Below, piece after piece: positions 31,680 to 38,280 of a stretch of DNA of 41,250 nt (position 1 is its first letter; every line of letters begins with the position of its first letter). The position numbers were made by a program, and so were the translations under genes. The notes beneath the pieces were generated by a model that did no database searches, had not been told where the DNA came from, and worked only from the letters and a program-made list of their open reading frames with translations. The DNA is from an uncultured Collinsella sp. (GTDB lineage Bacteria; Actinomycetota; Coriobacteriia; Coriobacteriales; Coriobacteriaceae). Location: assembly GCA_959605475.1 (NCBI GenBank), contig CAUHFS010000017.1:1-41250 (forward strand). The letters run 5' to 3'.

Positions 31680-31713
31680 AGCCGACGGGGGGCTGCTCCC
31701 GTCGGCTTTTTAT
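31680..31713 (+). terminator. Intrinsic terminator after the PARG-like gene
   Basis: AGCCGACGGG (31680-31689) pairs with CCCGTCGGCT (31698-31707), then TTTTATT. The SGNH gene starts 17 bases further on. Confidence 0.9.
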
Positions 31714-31730
31714 TGAGTGAGGAGCTTACG

Positions 31731-32390
31731 ATGAAAAACGTTCTGTGCTTTGGTGACAGCAACACCTATGGCTATGATCCGGCGGGCATGCGCGACGGTA
31801 CCGCGGTGCGCTATGCGCAGGATGTGCGCTGGTGTGGCGTGGTCCAACGTGACTTAGGCGAGGGCTGGCATGTAATTGAAGAAGGCCTCAACGGCCGCAC
31901 GACGGTACGCGACGACATGTGCCATCTGGACACTAACCTCAACGGCATTCGCGCGCTTCCGATGCTGCTCGAGGCTCATAAGCCGCTGGACGCCATTGTG
32001 ATTATGCTGGGCACCAACGACTGTAAGACAGTCTTTAACGTGACGGCTTCCGATATCGCCCGTGGCGCCATGGCGCTGATTCGCGCCGTCCGCGCGTTTC
32101 CCTGGACCGATGCCGCGCCCTGCCCGCGCATTTTGCTGATGGCGCCTATCAAGATTAAGCTGCAGATCGCCGATGTGTATATGACCGACTTTGACGAGCA
32201 TTCCGTTGAGGCATCTGAGCATTTTGGTGAGTACTACGCGCATGTGGCTGAGCAGTTTGGCTGCGACTTTTTGAATGCCGCCGACTTTGCCGAGCCGGGC
32301 GATATCGATTATCTGCATATGATGCCCGAAAGCCACGAGAGCTTGGGACATGCCGTGGCAGCCAAGCTCCAAGAGATGCTCGGTGAGTAG
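31731..32390 (+). CDS. SGNH/GDSL-type esterase
   Basis: Cytosolic serine hydrolase of the SGNH superfamily, close to the arylesterase/acetyl-esterase type; substrate unknown. The 219-aa protein has block I FGDSNTYGYD with catalytic Ser10, a Gly in EEGLNGRTT (block II), LGTNDCK (block III, Asn) and the C-terminal Asp/His pair in DIDYLHMMPESHESLG. There is no signal peptide. The ATG at 31731 follows GAGGAG by six bases; a TTG at 31713 is less likely. Confidence 0.92.
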   Translation: MKNVLCFGDSNTYGYDPAGMRDGTAVRYAQDVRWCGVVQRDLGEGWHVIEEGLNGRTTVRDDMCHLDTNLNGIRALPMLLEAHKPLDAIVIMLGTNDCKTVFNVTASDIARGAMALIRAVRAFPWTDAAPCPRILLMAPIKIKLQIADVYMTDFDEHSVEASEHFGEYYAHVAEQFGCDFLNAADFAEPGDIDYLHMMPESHESLGHAVAAKLQEMLGE

Positions 32391-32402
32391 CGCGACCCCA
32401 AA

Positions 32403-32620
32403 CCGCCACAAAGATACCCTTGCGGTGGCTTGTTTCGTTGGTTTGTCTTGATCTGTAACAGCTGCAAGGCCGAAAACGGGCTAGATGTTACAGATCAAGA
32501 TTATTTAGGTCGATATCGGTTGTTTGTCTCGATCTGTAACATCTAGGGTCGATTTTGCCGAGTTACTGTTACAGATCGAGATGTTTGTGGGAGCCACCGC
32601 AAAGGTGCCCTTTGCGGTGG
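32403..32620. repeat. Composite inverted-repeat element (two outer hairpins, two inner palindromes)
   Basis: Four hairpins lie in one gap. H1 is 32403-32413/32419-32428 (CCGCCACAAAG with CTTGCGGTGG, imperfect). P1 has perfect 15-bp arms at 32446-32460 and 32486-32500 around 25 bases. P2 has perfect 15-bp arms at 32527-32541 and 32567-32581, again around 25 bases. H2 is a perfect 11-bp stem, 32594-32604/32610-32620. P1 and P2 share GTTTGTCT(T/C)GATCTGTAACA. The loops of P1 and P2 resemble each other in opposite orientation. It fills the convergent gap between the SGNH gene and thiD. Confidence 0.85.
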
Positions 32621-32625
32621 TTTTG
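32594..32625 (+). terminator. Hairpin H2, possible terminator
   Basis: Perfect stem CCACCGCAAAG/CTTTGCGGTGG with a five-base loop, followed by TTTTG on the plus strand. It could end transcripts from the SGNH gene. Confidence 0.6.
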
Positions 32626-32633
32626 CTGCAGGG

Positions 32634-33464
32634 CTAGTAATTCCACATGTGGTTGACGGGGCCGGAGCCTTTGCCCATGTCCAGGCCGGCGGCGAGAGCG
32701 CCCGTTAGGTAGGCCTTGCCGGCGTTGACGGCGTCGGCAAGATCCATGCCCTGCGCCAATGCGCAGGCGATGGCGGATGAAAGCGTGCAGCCGGTGCCAT
32801 GCGTGTTGCCGGTCTCGATGCGCTTGTGGCGGAACCACGTGGTGAGCGGATCGCCCAGATGGTTGCCCTCGTCATCGAGTGGCGCGGGTTCGGCCAATAC
32901 ATCGTTGGCCTCGTTGACAAGATGCCCACCCTTAACGAGGGATGCGCAACCAAAGCGGCGGGTGAGGAGCATGGCAGCATTTTGCTGTGTGCGCTCGGAG
33001 TCGACCTCGTAGTCGAGCAGGGCCATGGCCTCGGGAATATTGGGCGTGATGACGGTTGCTAGTGGGAACAGGCGGCGGGTGAGCGCCTCGGCGGCATCTT
33101 CGGCAATCAGCCGTGCGCCCGAGGTGGCTACCATGACGGGGTCGACGACCACGTTTGTCGCGTTCCAGGCGCTCAGGCGGTCGGCGATAACCTCGATAAT
33201 CTCGGCAGAGGAAACCATGCCGATCTTGACGGCGCTGGGGCGGATATCGTCAAATACGGCGTCGATCTGCGCAGCGACGATATCAGGGGAGATATTCTGC
33301 ACGGCGGTGACACCGAGCGTGTTTTGTGCGGTGATGGCGGTGATGGCCGTCTCGGCATACAGGCGGTGCGCCGTGATGGTCTTGATGTCGGCCTGAATGC
33401 CGGCACCACCGCTGGAATCTGATCCTGCGATGGACAGGACGGCGGGTACCTTGCTACGATCCAT
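32634..33464 (-). CDS. thiD: Hydroxymethylpyrimidine/phosphomethylpyrimidine kinase ThiD
   Basis: Phosphorylates HMP and HMP-phosphate in thiamine synthesis, in the cytosol. The 276-aa ribokinase-fold protein has SIAGSDSSGGAGIQADIKT (about residues 11-29), ITAQNTLGV, IGMVSS, DPVMVATSGARLI and the ATP/anion-hole motif GTGCTLSSAIA near 227. Its partner thiC lies upstream on the same strand with a 177-base gap. The gap contains a GCCCGGG/CCCGGGC hairpin and a TATAAT (33510-33515, minus strand). GGGAG lies before the ATG. Confidence 0.95.
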   Translation of the reverse strand: MDRSKVPAVLSIAGSDSSGGAGIQADIKTITAHRLYAETAITAITAQNTLGVTAVQNISPDIVAAQIDAVFDDIRPSAVKIGMVSSAEIIEVIADRLSAWNATNVVVDPVMVATSGARLIAEDAAEALTRRLFPLATVITPNIPEAMALLDYEVDSERTQQNAAMLLTRRFGCASLVKGGHLVNEANDVLAEPAPLDDEGNHLGDPLTTWFRHKRIETGNTHGTGCTLSSAIACALAQGMDLADAVNAGKAYLTGALAAGLDMGKGSGPVNHMWNY

Positions 33465-33509
33465 GTTCGCTCCCTTGTTCGGTCGGATTCAAATGGGTCT
33501 TCTGCCTGC

Positions 33510-33515
33510 ATTATA
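33510..33515 (-). promoter_or_regulatory. -10 element before thiD
   Basis: TATAAT on the minus strand, 45 bases upstream of the thiD ATG and just downstream of the GC-rich hairpin GCCCGGG/CCCGGGC. No clear -35 is visible. It suggests thiD can be transcribed apart from thiC. Confidence 0.45.
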
Positions 33516-33641
33516 AAGTTGCCCGGGCCGGCTGTATGCCGATCCCGGGCGAGCGGTGCAATCTTTACGTAAATGTAAGAAAATGTTCACATGTCAACAA
33601 TTGATGAGCACCTTGTGACCGATTGTGGCTCCGGAGACGCG

Positions 33642-34976
33642 TTAATCCTCCATGCCGAGGTCGATCGTCGTGCCTTCGAACACCTTGTTAACGGTGCGGA
33701 CGGCGCACATCTTGCCACACATGGTGCAAGTGCCCTCGGTTGCGGCGGGGGATTCCTCGTAGCGCTTCTTGCCGGTGACCGGGTCGAGCGCGCACTTCCA
33801 CATCTCTTCCCAGTCGAGCTTGCGGCGTGCCTGGCCCATCTTGTCGTCCATGTCGCGGGCGTGGGGCACCTTTTTGGCGATGTCGGCGGCGTGTGCGGCG
33901 ATCTTGGTGGCCATGAGGCCATCGAGCACGTCCTGGGCGTTGGGCAGGCACAGGTGCTCGGCCGGCGTCACGTAGCACAGGAAGTCGGCGCCGGAGCTGG
34001 CGGAGATGGCGCCACCGATGGCGGCGGTGATGTGGTCGTAACCCACGCCGATATCGGTCACCAGCGGCCCGAGCACATAGAACGGGGCATTGTGGCACAG
34101 GCGCTTCTGCAGTTTCATGTTGGCGGCGATCTCGTCGAGCGCCATGTGACCCGGGCCCTCGACCATGACCTGGACGCCGGCGGCCCAGGCGCGCTTGCAC
34201 AGCTTGCCCAGCTCGATCATCTCGGCGGTCTCGGTGGCGTCGTTGGAGTCGTAGAGGCAGCCCGGGCGGCAGGAGTCGCCGAGCGAAATCGTCACGTCGT
34301 ACTCGTGGCAGATTTCGAGCAGCTCGTCAAAGTACTCGTAGAAGGGATTTTCGTTGCCGGTGACCTCCATCCAGCCAAACAGCAGCGAGCCGCCGCGGCT
34401 GACGATGTTCATGAGACGGCCGGTCTCCTTAAAGGTCTTGGTGACCGATTTGTTGATGCCGCAGTGGATGGTCATAAAGTCCACGCCGTCCTCGGCGTGC
34501 GCGCGCACGACCTCGAACAGGTCGTCCTTAGTAAGCTTGACCAGCGGCTTTTCCATGTAGCCGATGGCGTCGTACATGGGGACGGTACCCACCATGAGCG
34601 GGGTCTCATCGATGAGCTGCTGGCGGAACTGGCGCGTCTTGCCCGAGTTGGAGAGGTCCATGATGGCGTCGGCGCCAAAGTCCTCGGCAATCTTGACCTT
34701 CTTCCATTCCTCGGCGGCATCGGCCTTGTCGCCCGAGATGCCCAGGTTGACGTTGACCTTGGTGGACAGGCCCTCGCCGACACCAAAGGCGCGCATGCCT
34801 TTTTTGATGTGCACGATATTGGCGGGAATGGCGATGCGGCCGTCTGCCACGCGCTCGCGGATGTACTCGGGGTCGCGATGCTCGCGCTCGGCGACCTCCT
34901 TCATCTGCGGTGTGATCTGCCCGGCGCGGGCGAAGTCGATTTGCGTGACGAGCTTGGGCTCGGTCTGTGTGCTCAT
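33642..34976 (-). CDS. thiC: Phosphomethylpyrimidine synthase ThiC
   Basis: Radical-SAM enzyme that turns aminoimidazole ribotide into HMP phosphate, the pyrimidine half of thiamine. The 444-aa protein has NVNLGISGDKAD, MDLSNSGKTRQFRQQLI, FMTIHCGIN, SRGGSLLFGWM, SLGDSCRPGCLYD, MVEGPGHMALDEI and FLCYVTPAEHLCLP. The C-terminal iron-sulfur motif reads CTMCGKMC. The ATG at 34976 is chosen because the in-frame ATG at 35000 lies within the TPP aptamer. GGGAG, inside the riboswitch 3' end, is its ribosome site. Confidence 0.97.
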   Translation of the reverse strand: MSTQTEPKLVTQIDFARAGQITPQMKEVAEREHRDPEYIRERVADGRIAIPANIVHIKKGMRAFGVGEGLSTKVNVNLGISGDKADAAEEWKKVKIAEDFGADAIMDLSNSGKTRQFRQQLIDETPLMVGTVPMYDAIGYMEKPLVKLTKDDLFEVVRAHAEDGVDFMTIHCGINKSVTKTFKETGRLMNIVSRGGSLLFGWMEVTGNENPFYEYFDELLEICHEYDVTISLGDSCRPGCLYDSNDATETAEMIELGKLCKRAWAAGVQVMVEGPGHMALDEIAANMKLQKRLCHNAPFYVLGPLVTDIGVGYDHITAAIGGAISASSGADFLCYVTPAEHLCLPNAQDVLDGLMATKIAAHAADIAKKVPHARDMDDKMGQARRKLDWEEMWKCALDPVTGKKRYEESPAATEGTCTMCGKMCAVRTVNKVFEGTTIDLGMED

Positions 34977-34980
34977 TGGC

Positions 34981-35075
34981 ACGGCTCCCTTCGTTGGCAT
35001 TACCCATATCAGGTTTGCGGGTCAGGGCGGGCGCGCCCAGTCTCAGCCTGCCGTCTTGTCCTGCAAGCTCCCCGT
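34981..35075 (-). promoter_or_regulatory. TPP (thi-box) riboswitch controlling thiC
   Basis: The minus strand reads ACGGGGAGC, then GGCTGAGACTGGG, AACCTGATATGGGTAATGCC and AACGAAGGGAGCCGT. These are the conserved P1, CTGAGA, ACCTGAT and AATGCCA-CGAAGGGA parts of the TPP aptamer. P1 pairs ACGG with CCGT. The thiC ribosome site (GGGAG) is within the last conserved segment and the ATG is four bases past P1, so ligand binding probably blocks translation. Confidence 0.95.
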
Positions 35076-35091
35076 TTATGTGGTGGGCTCA

Positions 35092-35097
35092 AGTATA
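35092..35097 (-). promoter_or_regulatory. -10 element of the thiC transcript
   Basis: TATACT on the minus strand, 17 bases upstream of the TPP aptamer. The -35 is not recognisable. Confidence 0.45.
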
Positions 35098-35147
35098 GCT
35101 CGAATGGGTACGATTGACGCGATGAGCATGCCCGTGGGGAGGCGAAC

Positions 35148-35669
35148 ATGGAAGACAAGCATCTATATCGAGAGACACAGTGGGACGTGTCGGCCGAGGA
35201 GGGCCGTGCCCATCATGGGCTGGTCGCAATCGGTTTTGCGATCCTTGTCGTGATGGTGATTGCCTGTTGTATCTGGACGTTTGGTGGTCGTGGCGGCGCT
35301 GTATGGGAGTTCGAGGCTGATGATGGCCTACCGATTATGACGGTGAGGAGTACCGGCGGTAATGCCAATACGCTCGCCATTCCGGGCGATTATTGGTACC
35401 CGCGCGATGAGTTTGTGCAGTTGCAGCTGAGTGGTGGGTCCATTCCAGGTGAAGAAATCGAACGCGTGACGTTTGACGCGGCGCTCAAAACGCTGACGGT
35501 GAAGCTCAAAGATCAAGGAGATGTGCCCACGACCATGGATATCGCCCTGACGGAATGGCGTCTGGAGCCTCCGACGGGTGTTGCGGTTTCCGAGGTTGAG
35601 CACGTCAAGATTGTCTATCAGGACGGTTCGACAAACGGGATTGCAAAGGCCGACGGTCTAGCAGAATAG
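35148..35669 (+). CDS. Membrane-anchored protein of unknown function
   Basis: I do not recognise the family. The 173-aa protein has a 22-residue charged N-terminus (MEDKHLYRETQWDVSAEEG), one membrane helix (about residues 24-44, LVAIGFAILVVMVIACCIW) and an outer domain of about 125 residues. That domain looks beta-rich, with alternating hydrophobics in FVQLQLSGG, RVTFDAALKTLTVKL and EVEHVKIVYQDG. No catalytic motif is seen. GGGGAGG lies before the ATG. It is divergent from thiC, with a shared upstream gap of about 70 bases. No neighbour suggests a role. Confidence 0.8.
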   Translation: MEDKHLYRETQWDVSAEEGRAHHGLVAIGFAILVVMVIACCIWTFGGRGGAVWEFEADDGLPIMTVRSTGGNANTLAIPGDYWYPRDEFVQLQLSGGSIPGEEIERVTFDAALKTLTVKLKDQGDVPTTMDIALTEWRLEPPTGVAVSEVEHVKIVYQDGSTNGIAKADGLAE

Positions 35670-35695
35670 GTGTCGAGCCTAGCCAGCCAATTCAT

Positions 35696-35762
35696 AAAAG
35701 TTGCGGTGGAATAGTTCCTGATTGTGCGATAAAAGGCTCAAATAGGAACTATTCCACCGCAA
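35696..35762 (-). terminator. Long-arm hairpin (TTGCGGTG type) after yaaA
   Basis: Perfect 18-bp arms lie at 35701-35718 and 35745-35762 around 26 bases. On the minus strand they are followed by CTTTTATG, so it can end the yaaA transcript. The arms share TTGCGGTG with the hairpins at 32594 and 36640. Confidence 0.7.
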
Positions 35763-35805
35763 GTTATATAGAGAAGGCTGAGCGGGTCAGTTTTGGGTGG
35801 CGGGT

Positions 35806-36615
35806 CTAGAGCATCTGTTCGTTGATGAACACGAGGGTGCCTGGGTATGAGATCTCGGGGGCGTGGCGATAGCCGATGTTGAACTCGGTGAGACGGCCGG
35901 CGTCCTCGAGTCCGTTTGCTGCCATCCAGCGCACCATGGAGCCGCGCGCCTTTTTGCTGGCGGTCGAGCGCTGGATGGGCTTGCCGTTGCGGATGCCTTC
36001 GCCAAAGAGACATGTGACGACCGCGGCATCGGTGGTGATGCGGGGCAGAACGGCTTTGGCGTATTCCGCGCTGGCGAGGTTGACGATCGTAGCGTTGGAG
36101 CCCGCCGGAGCGATGACCCGTGCGAGCTTGTCGCCCCAAAACGCGTAGAGGTCTCGGGCATCGTCGACGGCGAGCTTGGCTCCCATTTCGAGCCGATAGG
36201 GCTCAACGCCATGGAAAGGTCGCACGCATCCGTACAATCCGGAGAGGATCCAGAGATGGTTTTGCAGCCAGTCGAGCTGTGCAGCATCCATGACCTCGGG
36301 CGCCATGCTTTGGTATTGGATGCCGTGGTAGGACATGACGGCGGGGGAGATTCGGCGCGCGATATCGGGATCGGCGAGGTCGGCATCGCTCAGGACGGGC
36401 ATAAATTCGTGAAGCGTATCCAGGCACGTTGTAAGCAGCCTGTCGCTCACGTTCCAAAGGGCCTGAAGACCTGCCGCGCCATCCTCGCGTTCGATGCCTA
36501 GCAGTGCCTGATGGAGCCGGGCCGTCTCGTGCGCAAAAGGCGGTATGCCCAAAACGTCAAAGGCATCTTGAGCTGTCCGCATCTGTTTGGCGGGCGAAAT
36601 GACGACCTGTAGCAC
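35806..36615 (-). CDS. yaaA: Peroxide stress protein YaaA (DUF328)
   Basis: DNA-binding protein that in E. coli lowers free iron under peroxide stress. The 269-aa protein has the N-terminal VVISPAKQM, HGIQYQSM, LWILSGLYGCVRPFHG, the signature PYRLEMGAKL near residue 150, NLASAEYAKAV and a C-terminal RGSMVRWMA with FNIGYRH. It starts with GTG at 36615, preceded by GGGAGGAGGA, and ends in TAG. Related hairpins lie on both sides of the gene. Confidence 0.93.
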   Translation of the reverse strand: MLQVVISPAKQMRTAQDAFDVLGIPPFAHETARLHQALLGIEREDGAAGLQALWNVSDRLLTTCLDTLHEFMPVLSDADLADPDIARRISPAVMSYHGIQYQSMAPEVMDAAQLDWLQNHLWILSGLYGCVRPFHGVEPYRLEMGAKLAVDDARDLYAFWGDKLARVIAPAGSNATIVNLASAEYAKAVLPRITTDAAVVTCLFGEGIRNGKPIQRSTASKKARGSMVRWMAANGLEDAGRLTEFNIGYRHAPEISYPGTLVFINEQML

Positions 36616-36632
36616 GGAATCCTCCTCCCGCT

Positions 36633-36702
36633 AAAAAAGTTGCGGTGAAATACAGACCGCTTTCCCCGTTGGAAGGCCTGATGAATCCGTATTTCACCGC
36701 AA
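36633..36702 (-). terminator. Hairpin terminator (TTGCGGTG type) after the aminopeptidase gene
   Basis: Perfect 14-bp arms at 36640-36653 and 36689-36702 enclose 35 bases. On the minus strand a TTTTTT run (36638-36633) follows. The loop is long for a terminator. Confidence 0.75.
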
Positions 36703-36716
36703 GTTACAAGGGTTGG

Positions 36717-38114
36717 TTAGGCGCGCTCGAGGAAGGCCTTGTAGCCGCGGTAGGCCTCGTAGATATCGGCCTTGTTAGCGACCTCCCACAGGGCGTGCAT
36801 GGACAGGACGGCAACGCCGGAGTCGATGACGTTCATGCCGTACTTGGCCATGATGTAGGCGATGGTGCCGCCGCCGCCTGCATTGACGCGGCCGAGCTCG
36901 CAGGTCTGGAAGTCCACGCCGGCCTCGTCCATGATGTCGCGGACGAGGGCCACGTACTCGGCGTCGGCGTCGTTGGAGCCGCCCTTGCCGCGGCTGCCCG
37001 TGTACTTGTTAAAGCACAGGCCGCGACCCATAAAGGCTGCGTTCTTGGTCTCGAACTTGCCGGCGTAGCCCGGGTCGAAGCCGGCGGACACGTCAGAGGA
37101 GAGCATGCGGCTGTGGGCGAGTGCACGGCGCAGGGCCAGCGGGCTATCCTCGCCGGCGAGCGTCATGATCTCGGCGACGGTGTTCTCGAAGAAGCGGCTC
37201 GTCATGCCGGTGGCACCCACGGAACCGATCTCCTCCTTGTCGACGATGAGTGTGATGCTCGTGCGCTCCACGTTGGCGACGTTGATCTGGGCGAGCATGG
37301 AGGGGTAGGCGCAGACGCGGTCGTCGTGGCCATAGCCCAAAATCATGGAGCGGTCGAGGCCCATGTCGCGGGCGGGGCCGGCGGGCACGACCTCGATCTC
37401 GGCGGAGAGGAAGTCCTCCTCCTCGACGTCGTACTGCTCTTTGAGGATGTCCAGGAACATCTGCTTGACGGGCTCCTTGGGGGCGTCCTTGTCGTCCTCA
37501 TCGAACTTGACGGGACGGCCGCCCACGATCACGTCGAGGATCTCGGCGTCGACGGCGTCCTTGGCGGGCTTGGCCATCTGCTCACTCGAGAGGTGGATCA
37601 GCAGGTCGGAGATGGTAAAGACCGGGTCGTCTGCCTTGTCGCCGATGTTGATGTCGACGGTGGTGCCGTCCTTTTTGCAGATGACGCCCACAAGCGCGAG
37701 CGGGGAGGCTACCCAGTGGTAGCTCTTGACGCCGCCGTAGTAGTGCGTGTCGAGGTAGGCCATGTCGCCGGCCTCGAAAGCGGGATTCTGCTTGAGGTCC
37801 AGGCGCGGCGAGTCCACGTGGGCGCCCAGGATGTTAAAGCCCTGCTCGAGCGGGGCGGTGCCAAGGTTGACGAGCATAAGGTCCTTGCCGTGGTTTGCGG
37901 CGTACACCTTGTCGCCTGCCTTGAGCTCGCGGCCCTCGGCGATCACGGTCTCCAGGTTGACGTAGCCCGCCTCCTCGGCCATCTTGATGCCGGCCTTGAC
38001 GCACAGGCGCTCGGTCTTGTTCTCGCTCAAAAACTGCTTATAGCCGCGGCAAAGCTCCTCGAGCTCCTCGATTTGCTGTGGCGTGTACTTTTTCCATGCG
38101 CAGGGACGCTCCAT
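36717..38114 (-). CDS. M18 family metalloaminopeptidase
   Basis: Cytosolic zinc aminopeptidase of the aspartyl aminopeptidase (M18) family. The 465-aa protein shows the first zinc His and Asp in GAHVDSPRLDLK (about residues 94-105) and DKEEIGSVGATGM with the catalytic and metal-binding Glu pair. The loops NKYTGSRGKGGSNDADAEYV and GGGGTIAYIMAKYGMNVID follow, then the last zinc His in VLSMHALWE. M18 enzymes prefer acidic N-terminal residues. The ATG at 38114 follows AAAGGAG; the frame stays open upstream only because it runs antisense to polA. Gene symbol left open (apeB-like). Confidence 0.93.
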   Translation of the reverse strand: MERPCAWKKYTPQQIEELEELCRGYKQFLSENKTERLCVKAGIKMAEEAGYVNLETVIAEGRELKAGDKVYAANHGKDLMLVNLGTAPLEQGFNILGAHVDSPRLDLKQNPAFEAGDMAYLDTHYYGGVKSYHWVASPLALVGVICKKDGTTVDINIGDKADDPVFTISDLLIHLSSEQMAKPAKDAVDAEILDVIVGGRPVKFDEDDKDAPKEPVKQMFLDILKEQYDVEEEDFLSAEIEVVPAGPARDMGLDRSMILGYGHDDRVCAYPSMLAQINVANVERTSITLIVDKEEIGSVGATGMTSRFFENTVAEIMTLAGEDSPLALRRALAHSRMLSSDVSAGFDPGYAGKFETKNAAFMGRGLCFNKYTGSRGKGGSNDADAEYVALVRDIMDEAGVDFQTCELGRVNAGGGGTIAYIMAKYGMNVIDSGVAVLSMHALWEVANKADIYEAYRGYKAFLERA

Positions 38115-38231
38115 GACGCAGGCTCCTTTCGGATCGATCGTGCTGGTTGATGTACCGTGAGCCATCGTATCACGCGCGGGCCCGCGGCGGCAGGGAAGCC
38201 TGATGTGCGGTGGCCGTGGGGCGGGGAGCGT

Positions 38232-38237
38232 GTAAAC
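38232..38237 (+). promoter_or_regulatory. Possible -10 element of polA
   Basis: TAAACT, 43 bases before the polA ATG in the GC-rich divergent gap 38115-38280. No clear -35. The gap must also hold the aminopeptidase promoter; TACGAT on the minus strand near 38167 is one candidate. Confidence 0.3.
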
Positions 38238-38280
38238 TGGTGTGAGCAAACCGTGCCCAGCCCAAAGCGAGGTATTCAAT

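Noticed and set aside
32403..32620. CRISPR-like array
   Set aside because: The repeats are paired palindromes with equal loops, only two units, and no cas genes nearby.
33591..35117. Open plus-strand frame of 508 codons across thiC
   Set aside because: Antisense to a certain thiC and its riboswitch; no domain recognisable.
36645..38150. Open plus-strand frame of 501 codons across the aminopeptidase gene
   Set aside because: Antisense shadow; the minus-strand M18 enzyme has all its zinc motifs.
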